Source of the DNA: Notamacropus eugenii
Lineage: Eukaryota; Chordata; Mammalia; Diprotodontia; Macropodidae
NCBI RefSeq assembly: GCF_028372415.1
Contig: NC_092872.1
Location: 280,119,206-280,183,205, forward strand
Direction: 5' to 3'
Length of the DNA: 64,000 nucleotides
In this document: positions 12,265 through 23,247 of the stretch, one piece after another
Numbering within the stretch: the first letter of the stretch is position 1
Layout of the letters: the number at the start of each line of letters is the position of its first letter
Notes under the pieces: generated by a model
The model's input: only the letters and a program-made list of their open reading frames with translations
What the model was told of the DNA's origin: nothing
Database searches by the model: none
Position numbers and translations under genes: made by a program

Positions 12265-14440
12265 CTATGATGCAAAGAAACTGTAACCTTGCAGGTGTCT
12301 GCAGCCAATCAAATTGAAATTATTGGGTTTACTTCCATCAAAAGCAAAGTATAAGCAAAGCTTAGAGAGATGCAGGATTCCTGCCTCAGTAAGAAGGCAG
12401 ATGAAATTCAGTTTTATGGTGATGGTAACAATCCAAAGGTCTTTTATGATTCCCTGAAAGCTATTCATGGACCAAAAACCTATGGTCATCACAACTGCTC
12501 AGTGCTGATGGAGCCACATTGATTAGTGATAAGGACATGATCCTAGAGAAACAGGCTGAACACTTCCATAGTGTTTTCAACAGACCAGCATCAATCAATG
12601 CTGAGGCCATTGACCTTTTACCTCAGGTTGAAGTCAATCCTTCCTTAGCTGAACTTCCAAGTGAAGAAGAGATTTTAAGGGCCATTAGGCTCCTTTCATG
12701 TAGCAAAGCACTTGGTGCTGATTCTACTCCAGCTGAGATTTACAAGGTAGGGGGACAATTGCTCATACAAAATCTAACTAAAATATTCTAGGTTATATGG
12801 CAAGAGGAGGTTATCCCCCAGGAGTTCAAGGATGCCTCCATTATCCATCTCTATAAAGGAATAGATTGTTCTATAACAATCACAAGACGGTCTCTCTTAG
12901 TCATTGCTGGCAGAACTCTTGCTAGAGTCCTCCTTAATAGGCTGACCTGGAAGATGGTCATATATCTGAGAGCCAGTGTGGCTTCAGAAAGGGCCGAGGA
13001 ACAGTTGATATGGTGTTTGCTGCCTGACTCCAGGAGAAATGCCAGAAGCAGAACAGAGGTCTGTACACAATGTTTGTAGATCTGACCAATGCCTTTGATA
13101 CTGTTAGTCATGAGGGATTATGAAATATTGTGTCAAAATTTGGTTGCCCGGAAAAGTTCATCAGTATTGTATGTCAATTTCATGATGACATGTTTGCCCA
13201 GGTTCTGGATAGTGGACAATGCTCTCGTGCCTTTCTGGTCACTAAGAGAGTGAAACAGGGCTGTGTGCTTGCTCTCAAGTTTTTTAGCATGATGTTTTCA
13301 GCCATGTTGTCAAGTGCTTTCAATGAGGATGAACATGGTATCAAGATCAACTACTATACTGGTCAGTTCTTCAATTTGAAAAAGCTACAAGACAAGACCA
13401 AAGTGGAAGGAGTGTTGGTGCATGATTTTCTGTTCACTGATGATTGAGCACTCACTGCAACCTCTAAAGTTGAGATGCAACAAAGTATGGATGAATTTTC
13501 TGCTGCTTATGCTAATTTTGGTCTAAAAATTAATGCCAAGATAACACAGTCACTCCATCAGTCACCACCACACCATCCATACATGGAACCATCGGTTACA
13601 ACAAATGAAGTTTTGAATGCTGTGGATAAGTTCATTTGCCTTAGTAGTGTACTTTCCAGGTATGTACACATTGACAATGAGGTTGATGCACACGTTGCCA
13701 GAGCTAGCTCAGTGTTTGGGAGGCTCCTAAGAAAAGTTTGGGAGAGAAGAGATATTAGACTGACTACCAAATTGAAGGTCTGCAGAGCCATTGTGCTGAC
13801 CTCATTGTTGTATGCCTGGGAAACATGGACAGTCTGCCAGCACCATGCCAGGAAACTGAATTGCTTCCATTTGAACTGTCTTCAGAAGATTCTGAGGATC
13901 ACTTGGCAGGATAAGGTATCAGACACTGAAGTCCTTGCTTGAGCTGAATTGCCAAGCATTCAAACTATGCTTCAGAGACCACAACTCTGATGGGCTGGCC
14001 ACGTTGTTTGAATGCAAAATGTGCACTTGCCAAAAAGACTATTTTATGGAGAACTCACAAGGGGCAGGCAATCACACGGTAGTCAGAAGAAGCCATACAA
14101 GGACACTCTCAAGGTCTCTCTCAAGAACTTTAGGTTTGACTATGCAACATGGGAGGCACTGGCACAGGACTGTTCAGCATGGCACACCCACATCAGAAAG
14201 AGTGCTGTGCTCTGTGAGCAAAACGGAATTGAGACAGCACAAAGTAAAAGTAGGATGAGCAAATTTGGAGTGTTCACCCCAAATATTGACACAGACTATC
14301 TGTGACCAGCCTGTGGGTAGAGCATTCCAAGCTGGCATTGGTTTGATCAGCCACAGTCAGACACACTGAAATTTCACTTTATCATGGTGATGTCATTTTG
14401 GTCTTCTTCATGAATGAAGGACAACAACCAGTGGGTTTCT
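12265..14440 (+). mobile_element. RTE/BovB-type LINE, 5' truncated, broken ORF
   Basis: Translation in shifting frames gives an RTE reverse transcriptase: KQAEHFHSVFNRPASIN, PSEEEILRAIRLL, SQCGFRKGRGTVDMVF, FVDLTNAFDTVSHE, SKFGCPEKFISIV, VKQGCVLA, DFLFTDD (catalytic YADD/FADD box, Ala changed to Thr), FGLKINAKI, LKVCRAIVLTSLLYAWETW and KRLFYGELTRG. Open stretches are 12519-12791, 13130-13447, 13475-13942 and 14012-14305, interrupted by several stops and frame changes. The 3' end is cttcatgaatgaaggacaac followed by aacca, without a poly(A) tail, as usual for RTE. This family supplies the tails of the SINEs in this window. Confidence 0.93.
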
Positions 14441-15090
14441 TAGACCACAACAACCATAGCACTTATAGGTTTGCTAAGTATTTCACATAAATTATCTTGA
14501 GAGAAGTTAATATTATATTATTATATTAATAACTAATTATTCATTTGTGACCCACTTTTTTCCTCTTCTGTTAAAACCCAACTCCTGAAAAGGTCAAATC
14601 AGTCTCTGAAGGGCATAGCAGAGGGATTAGATTACTCTTAGCACCCAAGGCATAAACTCATTAACTAGGTTTGGCTTGGGTGGGACCTCACCCAAATGGG
14701 CAATCTAATTCCTGTTTAGAATATAAGCAGAATCCAAGTTGGCAAGCTTTTGCCTGGGGAAGGAAACCTGGATTCTTGGTGACATCCTTTAGAGTTTAAG
14801 GCCACCCAGTTCATGAAGGAGAAAACTAGGGGAGAGGTCTGTATGGAAAGGGCCTCCTCTGCCCAGATGCCTTGAGGCTGATGAATCTTGAAATCATGCC
14901 ACTTCTCAGCAGAAGCAGCTGAAGACATTTAGCCTACCTGAGCATTAAATGTCCCCCAATCAGCACTGAGTTTCACTTGTCAGGGCAATCACCTGTCACA
15001 AGTCAATTTAAGATATTCTGGAGCCTTCTTTAGCATCTTTAGTTACCAAGCGAAACAATTTATTTTTAACAAGCTAGCCTAATTAATAAA
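14441..15090. other. Unassigned sequence
   Basis: No gene or repeat recognised apart from a short TATTAATA-rich patch at 14510-14540. Confidence 0.5.
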
Positions 15091-15345
15091 TTGATTATTA
15101 ATTACCCAGAAACTGTGTCTCTCTGGGGTTTTCATTCATCATATCTGATAGTTTACCAGAAAGAATATCAAAAGATAATAGAACTCTTCCATTGGTTCCA
15201 GGATATATTCTATATTTATATAAAGAGCGGCTATAAATATTTTTGTACATGTGGAATCTTTTCCCTTTGTTTTTTAGGATCTCTTTGGGATACAGACCTA
15301 GTAGTGGTATTGATGAATCAAAAGATATGTGCATATACTTTCACC
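15091..15345 (-). mobile_element. L1 ORF2 C-terminal fragment, inverted
   Basis: The minus strand encodes FDSSIPLLGLYPKEILKNKG and FHMYKNIYS, the ORF2 C-terminal region of L1. It meets a sense L1 3' end at about 15345. Confidence 0.85.
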
Positions 15346-15910
15346 CAGTAACATCACTACTAAGTTTCTACCCCCAAAGAGAACAAAGAAAAAGAGAAGG
15401 GCCATGTGAGCAAATCTGTTGATAACCATTCTTTTTGTGGTGGCAAACAATGAGGGGGTAAGCATGAACTGGGGAATGGCTAAGCAAGTTATGGTATATG
15501 AATTTGATGAAATACTTTTGTGATGTTAAAAATGCTAAAGGGGTTAATTTCAGAAAAATCTGAGAAAATTCCTGAATAAATTCAGAGTGAAGCAAACAAC
15601 ACCAGGAAAACTATGTATACAACGAAAACAGTACTGTAAAAAGAAATCATTCTGAAAGACTGGCGAACTCTGATAATTCAATGACTAACCACAGTTCCAG
15701 AAGACAGATTACAAAATGTGCTACCCACATCCTGATAAAGGTGATAGGTTCAATTTGGATTGAGACTTCTGTTTTCTTTTTTGAAACGTCCAATGTAAGC
15801 ATTTGTTTTACATGACTATACACATTTGCAACAGGGGTTTTGTTTTTCTTCTTTTCTCTATATGGGGTGAGAGGGAGAGAAGGGTGATTTTTTTAAAAAT
15901 AAAATTTAAT
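15346..15910 (+). mobile_element. L1 3' end
   Basis: Begins at the same ORF2 region (ttcacccagtaacatcacta followed by ctaagtttctaccccc) in the opposite orientation and runs through agtgaagcaaacaacaccag to the 3'UTR and an A-rich end. Confidence 0.8.
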
Positions 15911-15919
15911 TTTAAAATA

Positions 15920-16065
15920 TATGTTGAATGAGGCACAGAGAGATTGTGACTTGCTCAGGGTTACTGAACTAGTAAAGTGGCAAAGGTAGAGGTGGATTTG
16001 AATCCTGATCTGACTGACTCCATGTCAAGTAATATATCACCAGTACCACAACCTCAGTCATTTAT
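15920..16065 (-). repeat. MIR-type SINE
   Basis: gaggcacagagagattgtga, cttgctcagggttactgaac and ggatttgaatcctgatctga. Confidence 0.75.
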
Positions 16066-17785
16066 AGTCAGATGCTAGTTATTGACTAGCTCTTTCTCAA
16101 GCCCTTTTGGAGGCCATGGCCATGGTACCAACTCATGGGACCCTTCTTCCTTTGACCTGGAGAGATTCCTCAAAGAGTTCTACGTGGACACCACAGTTCC
16201 TCATCATCATCATGGGAAGGCGTTGCCTCTTCCTAAAGGAAACCTTCTTCTACCTGCTCAAAGGGAATCAGGACAGTCAGTGGAGGGGGGTTTATATCTG
16301 CAAATAAAAGATTGTTGTTTCAATTCTGGTTCTGTGTACTCTTTGCTGAATCATGGGGCTAGGTTCAATGATTCCCGAGTACCATCCTAGATCTTAGACT
16401 TTAGGATGGAAGGTGAAGGAAAGGAGGCATGAAGCTCTGACTCTTTTAAGATGGTTTAAGTAGAAAACCATGGGGAGGCAGAGGATCCATCACAGGAAGG
16501 AATCTCAGAGATCTTTCCAAGCCCTTCCTTTTATGTAACAGGAAACTGAGGAATCTTTGGGTTTATCAAACAGCAGATTACCATAGTCATTGACTAGTGT
16601 GTGCCTGATCTATTGAAATAATCATCTTTAAGTGCTATATAAATGTTGTGGTTGTGGCTAGCTTGCCCAAATTACAGTCTGCAATACTGGACCTTTGGAG
16701 AAACCAAGCAGCCACTGGAAGTCTCACTTTGCAAGCTGAAACCCAAGTTTGCCCAGTGGTAGCAAAGACTTAGACACATTTATCTCTCTCACTTAGTTCC
16801 CTTGCACCTTTCTATGCTCCTATTACTTTCTTTTTCTTTCCTCTGCTCCAATTTCACTCCTTACCCTCCTTTCCCAAGCTTAATAGAAGTCATGTTTATT
16901 TACTAAACCCAATCTAAAGCCATTCTTTTATTCATACATATTGTGTACATACATTTTTCAGAAGGTTTAAGCCTTCCCCTTGTGTTGCCTGCCTCCTCTT
17001 CTGCCCAGTCTGCTCCCCTCCTCACCTTCTCTTTGGTTCCACTTGAATTTTCAAGCTAAAATTCATTTCACCTTAGACCAATAAGCCTAGTATCAAGTAC
17101 CTGGCTGGGGAAAGGAAAGGCACAGAATCCTTAGTCTTTCTCACTGGTCACAAGATTCACCAGATTTTGCCTCTGGAATATTCTATGGCTCAGTAGTTTC
17201 ATCAGATAGGTATGTTATCTCTGGGCTAGAACCATTTGCTACCAAATGTGGGCACAAGAGCAATAGGACAAGTATACTTGATTCCATGTCATTAAAGGTG
17301 TCCTCTGATGACTTGGGGCATGAGGTGATCCTGGCAACTTTGCAGCTCTGCTCCGGAAGCACAGGCTCTGATAAATCCTACTGATCTAGGAAGGTTTGGG
17401 GAACAGGTCTGGTGACTATGGGCCAAGGATAAGCCTAGAGGAGGGTGGAGAGGTTCATGACCTAGTGCACTGAAAGATGATGAATGTTTTTCAACCACAG
17501 GAAATCATAAAAATCACTGAATAAGACAAAGAAGAGTCACAATTTGCATCAGCTGAGGGAGTGCCCTTGAAATGTTGATGACATTAGTAGTGTGGTGTGA
17601 ATAAACTGAAATAAAACAAATGCTTTGCTCTCAAGTAACTTAAATGTGTAGATATGACCTCTAAAGGAGGTATTCTTGATTTGAGGTCTGTGAACATGTG
17701 TTGTTACTTCAAAATAATTTATTTCCTTTGTAACCTTGCTATCTGATTTTATATACAAATAATTAGAAATTTTTAAATTAGAACA
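16066..17785. other. Unassigned sequence with one polyadenylation-like site
   Basis: An open frame at 16082-16390 has no recognised domain. AATAAA at about 16302 is followed by a T-rich stretch (gattgttgtttcaattctgg), like a transcript 3' end. Nothing else stands out. Confidence 0.4.
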
Positions 17786-18535
17786 ACCTTGAGTTTCTAC
17801 CTCACAGATTGACCTAGAAGGCAAAAGAGAAAAATGACAAATATTGGAGGAGATATGGAAAAATAGTCTCAATAACACATGGTTGATGGAGCTGTAAATT
17901 GGTTCAGCCATTCTGGAAAAGATTTGGAACTATGTCCCCAAAGTTACAAAACTGTGCATACTTTTTGACCTGCTATGTCATTCATAGCCTTATAGCTCAA
18001 AGAGATAAAATAAAAATGAAAGGAATGATATACACCAATATTTAGAGGAACTCATTTTATAGTAGTCAAAAATTAGAAACTAAGGGCTTGTTCTTCAATT
18101 GGGGAATGAAATAAGTTATGGTGGAATACAATGAAATATTACTGGGCCATAAGATTGGATGAAATGGACACTTTTAGAAGAAACAGAAAACACATTTCTG
18201 AACTGACAGAGAGAAGTGAGCAGACAAAGGAGAATGGTTCATACAATAAAAGTGATATTAATGTTGAAAGATTTGAGAAATCTGATCAATGCAATAAAAA
18301 AGTATGAGTCTAGGAGACTGAAGAAGAAATATACCATTCATTGCCTTCTAGAGAAGTGATTAACTTAAAATGCAAAGAAAGACATCCATTTTTTAGTCAT
18401 GGCCAATGTACGAATTTCTTTACTGGACTACAGTATGTGTGATCAGGATTTCACTTGGGGAGTGGGGAAGCAGTGAGAGGGACAGATCATAAATGCATGT
18501 AAAAATCAATTTTTTTAAAAAAGCAAAGAAAAATT
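17786..18535 (+). mobile_element. Old L1 3' end
   Basis: Degraded ORF2 end (acatggttgatggagctgta, gccattctggaaaagatttg followed by gaactatg) and a 3'UTR ending in tttttttaaaaaagcaa. Confidence 0.8.
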
Positions 18536-18989
18536 ATATGTTCTAGACATTGATGACCTGAAACACTGACAATACTTCATAAATATTTGCTAAAATAAGT
18601 TGAGGCATTAAATAGCTCTCCCACATTTCCTTCCCTGTCCTAAAAACACCACCTTATGTCTTCCTTTGGCTTAAGCCATTGTAAATTTCTGTTAGTTTTT
18701 TTTTTAAAGTTACTCTCTGAAAGTGGGGATAAAACAACTCTGAAGCCTTACATGGATTCATTCTGCAGGGACTAAGGGAATGGGATGAAGAGTGGGTAAA
18801 TTTTAATAGAAAAGGAAGAAAAACTGGAAGAATGGAGAAGTTTTAGCTTGTAGTATTTCCAGAAAGGGTATATAAAGGCAAGAGCTCTGAGCAACTAGAG
18901 GCCTATATAAGGGGATTGTGTTTGCTGGGAAGTGGGGAAGGGAGGGTGGTATCCCAAAGGGGCATCAAGAACAAAATATATGGCTTTAG

Positions 18990-19590
18990 AAAATAATCTA
19001 ACATTGGAAAGTGAGGGGATGCCCTCAACGGGGAATGGCTGAACAAGTTCTGCCATATTAACGTATGGAATGGTATATTAATGTAATGGAATATTATTGT
19101 TCAATAAGAAATAATGAGCAGGCTGATTCCAAAAAACCTGGAGAGACTTACATGAACTGATGCTGAATGAAGTGAGCAGAATCAGGAGAACATTGTACAC
19201 AGTAACAGCAACATTGGGTGATGATCAACTGTGATAGACTTATCTCTTGTCAGCAATGCAATGATCCAAGACAATTCCAAGGGACTCATGATGGAAAGTG
19301 CTGACTGCATCCAGAGAAAGGACTATGGAGTCTGAAAGTAGAGTGAAGCAGACTATTTTCATTTTTTGGTTTTTTTTTTCTTTCTTGTGGTTTTTCCTTT
19401 TGGTCCTGAATCTTCTTTTGCAACATCACATGAGGAAATATGTTTAACATGATCATACATGTATAACCTACATCATATTTCTTGCTGTCTTGAGAAGGGA
19501 GGATTGAGAAAAATTTGGAGTTCAAAATCTTACAAAGGTGAATGTTGAAAACTATCTTCACATGTAATTAAAAAAAAATGAAACACTATT
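18990..19590 (+). mobile_element. L1 3' end (younger than its neighbour)
   Basis: aacggggaatggctgaacaa, agaaataatgagcaggctga, gaagtgagcagaatcaggag and aacattgtacacagtaacag, ending near a run of A at 19569. Confidence 0.9.
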
Positions 19591-19689
19591 AAGTAAAAAA
19601 AATATCAGTCCTACCACCCACTTCTGCCTAAAAGTCATGAACTTTGTCAAGTAACTGACACTCTCTGGGTTTCAGGATCTTCATCTATG

Positions 19690-20050
19690 ATCAGTCATCA
19701 GGCATTTGTTAGGCACCTAGCAAGCTGGCTGTGGAGTATACAAAGGAAAAAAAGAACTATTCCCTGCCCTCCAGGGGCATTGTATTCTAATGGAGAACAC
19801 GACATACATGTGTAGAGATACGTACAAAACACATACAAACAGATACCAGGTAATTCCACCGAGTAGGGCAGAAAGTACCAGCAACTAGGGGTGAAGGAGA
19901 AAGCCAGAAGGGCTCAGCCACTCTTGAGCTGAGTCTTAATGGAAACCAGGTATTCTGTGAAGTGGAGATGGGGAGGGAAGGCATTGAAGGGAAGGAGAAT
20001 AGCCTGTACAAAGGTACAGGAGATGAGAGATGGGGAATCATGTGTGTGTA
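19690..20050 (-). mobile_element. L2 3' end, inverted
   Basis: tgttaggcacctagcaagct, ctgccctccaggggcattgt and agctgagtcttaatggaaac are the inverted L2 3' region. 20051-21100 beyond it holds nothing that I recognise. Confidence 0.75.
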
Positions 20051-21104
20051 GATCTGTGGATGCTTTAGCTTCTAAAGTCTTCCTTTGGAAGCTTAAGATT
20101 CATCAGTGGGAGTGTTAGCATGGCTAGACAGGTGAAGGAGAGTGAATGTTATATGAAAGCATAATATTAGGGTCACAAAATTTTAAATAATTGAAATTAG
20201 CAATGTCCTAGATCTAGCTAAAGTGCATTGAGCTTCAAAATTTACAAGCTACCAGTTGGTAATCAAAACAAATGGCCTACGTGCAAATTTGAGCATCCTT
20301 TCTAAGATAGCAGATGACACTAATATTCTCTGTGTATGATAAGATCATGAGCTCATTCTTTCTCATGTAACTGCTCTTGTTTGAATCTTGTTATTTTCAG
20401 TGTTATTTCTTCAGCCTGGATGTCCTTGAAGCTTTGGGATCCAGACTGTTCTGATTAAACATTCCCAAATGTAACTTTGTTCTGGTTTCCCTTTCCCTCT
20501 GTTCCCAAGTTGTAACTTACTGTAGAATCTGACAGTGTGAGATAATCTCCATGAGGGTTTCCTTAAGACTATCTAAAACCCACATTTCTTGTGTCTAATA
20601 GCCACCTTGGTAGATGGAGAGGATCTCTGTTGAACAGCTGTAATCCTAGTAGAAATTTGAATTTTTAAATTTGATCTTTTAATAAAAGATTGTTACCGAT
20701 AGATCTGATCACTCAGCACAACTCCGAGTAGTACCTTTTATTTGCTTTGATAGTGTGATATCTTGGACTTCCATCAGTTTCTGCTACAGGTTAGCATTGG
20801 CCCAACAGCATTTTCTCCACTGACCCTCATGGACTCAGTAATCAGAGGTAAGTGAACTTCATTGAAATCATCAGTGAACAATTATCTGTATCTGCAGGAC
20901 TGTGTCCAGATCTTTTCCAGACCCATACTATACATGTACTGCATCTGCTGGGGTGGGGGTTAATTTTCATTGAATAGGATATGCAGTTAAGCCTTCATAG
21001 TCCAATAGGAAGTTTTCACTATGGTAGGACATTGAGATTAATCTGATTTTAACATATATAGAGTCAGCCAATATTCCCCACAATGATTTAAGCTTTCCTT
21101 AACT

Positions 21105-21650
21105 GGTAGGAATAGAATGGAATAAGCATTTATTAAGTGTCTATTATGTGCCAGGAGCATCTAGGTGGTATAGTGGATAGAGAACTGGGCTTGGAGTCAT
21201 GAAGACTCATCTTCATGAGTGCAAATCCAGCCTCAAACACTTATGACCCTGGGCAAGTCACTTAATCTCGTTTGCCTCAGGTCCTCATCTGTAAAATGAA
21301 CTGGAAAAGGAAAAAGCAAATTAGTCCGGTATCTTTGCCAAGAAAATGCTAAAGAAAATCCTAAATGAGGTCATAAAGAGTTGGACATAACCGACAAATG
21401 ACTGAACTACAATTATGTGCTGACTACTGGGTTAAACACTTTACAAAAATTCTTCCATTTTGTCCTCACAGCAACCCTATAAGGTAGGTCCTATTATTAC
21501 ACCCCTTTTACAGATTAGAAAACTGAAGCAGACAGAGGTGAAATGACTTACTCAGGGTCACACAGCTTGGCAGTGCCTAAGGCTGGATTTGAACTCAGAT
21601 TATATTGACTCAAGACCCAGCACTCTCTCTACTGTGTCACCCACTTAAAA
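21105..21650 (-). repeat. THER/MIR-type SINE split by another SINE
   Basis: aagcatttattaagtgtcta before, and aaacactttacaaaaattct to ggatttgaactcagattata after, the insertion at 21152-21411. Confidence 0.85.
21152..21411 (+). repeat. Marsupial tRNA-type SINE with RTE-like tail, nested
   Basis: Flanked by the exact 9-bp duplication attatgtgc (21143-21151 and 21412-21420). Body gcatctaggtggtatagtgg, tail gtatctttgccaagaaaatg and an end gactgaactacaa. Confidence 0.92.
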
Positions 21651-21659
21651 GCCTCAATT

Positions 21660-22560
21660 TCAGGGTGAAAGGTCCACCCCAGTTTCTTTACTCATAAGTA
21701 ATCATGAATGGAGTTCAGAAATGGGAGTTTCCGAGTGTTGGACACCACTAATGGGATTCATGTTTTCTCTGTATCAAATGAGATTACATATTTATAGAAT
21801 TGTGAATGATTTACTCTTTTCAGTATGGGAATGAATGTGTCATCTCTGAAAGTCATGACCAATATATTTTCCTTTAGGAATACAATAAATCAGTCAACCA
21901 GATCTAAGATGATTACCAATCCTAACTGCATGTTACCCTCCCATCTGGAATCAGTATACTCAAAAGCAAAGGAGACTGACTAATGGAATTTTCAGATCTG
22001 ATAGGTAGAAAAGTTTTCATTCATCATTCCCTTAATTTCTCTACAAGGAGGCTAGGACTAAGTGTTTCTGGGTTAAAGGTGGTGAGCACTCCGCCTTGAT
22101 TTTCTTTTTCAGGGCTAGACCCTCTGACCTTCTTTCTCAGATTATCCCAAGCAACATGACTTTCTTTTCCTTGACTTGTTACCTGCTATAAATTAAGAAT
22201 GATATCGATAATTGCATAGATGTGTATTTATGTATGTATTTATAAGTGAAGGGCTGCTAGTTTAGGAAGATTGGGATCTTCTCACATATCATGTTATTCC
22301 TAAATAGTGGCCAGTATGAGGTAACTTTGACAGATACAACTAGTCTTTTGAAAGTGCACTTCAAGCCCAATATTCTAAGAATTAAGATTCACATTGATTC
22401 CATGAGGAAGTTTTTCAATGCCTGAAGTCTAAACTTTGTAGTGTAAAACCTCCCAAGATAAAATGAAAGATTAGAGACCTAAAGCTAGAACCTTTAGACA
22501 ATTAGCCTTGGGTATTAGCAATAGCTTCTTTGTATCCACAGCTGCTAACATCTGTAAACA
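21660..22560. other. Unassigned sequence
   Basis: No recognised gene or repeat. Confidence 0.5.
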
Positions 22561-22569
22561 GTTTGTTTT

Positions 22570-22990
22570 TAGAATAGTCAGTTTTGGTAAAGTAGAATGA
22601 GACCAGTGATGAAGAACTTTAGATACATGAAAGATAGGTTCCCATTTGAGCCTAGAGGAAATAAGGAGTTTGTTGGAGAGAGAAGAGGCATGACCTGGTT
22701 AGTCCTGAGTTTCGGAAAAATCACCTGGACAGCTATGCCAAAAATAAGTGTGAGAAGGAAGAGATTTGAGGAGGGGAAGGCAATTAAGAGTCATTGGAAA
22801 AGACCTGGTTATGTGTGAGTAGAAAGGAGACATATTGAAAAGATTGTATAGAGTGAGAAATTACAAGATTTGTCAAGTGAATGGATGTGAGGGGTGAAGG
22901 GTAATGTGAAGTTGAGGATGATATTGTGATTGCCAATCTGAGAAACCTTCAGTAGAAACAAACTTGTTTGGAAAAAAAGAGGGTTTGGGG
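22570..22990 (-). mobile_element. L2 fragment, inverted
   Basis: Purine-rich stretch resembling inverted L2 3' coding sequence (ggcatgacctggttagtcct; gtgtgagaaggaagagattt). Assigned by general likeness only. Confidence 0.5.
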
Positions 22991-23247
22991 TAAAGGCAAT
23001 GACTTCTTTTATGAAATTATTTGCACATATCCCTCAATTTGTTTTTTCTAGGCTTCAATAGCCCTAAACACAAAATAAATGCTACCTTTTCTTACTTTAT
23101 CTGATAACTCCATAAAGGCACTGGTTACTGGTACTTTCATAGGTATAAGCTCATTTGAGTCTTTCAGTAGTCCTACCCTACATCCCCTCTGAGCTGACCT
23201 TCCATCTACTTTGTACAAATATGTGTATGTGTGTGTGTGTATTTAGA

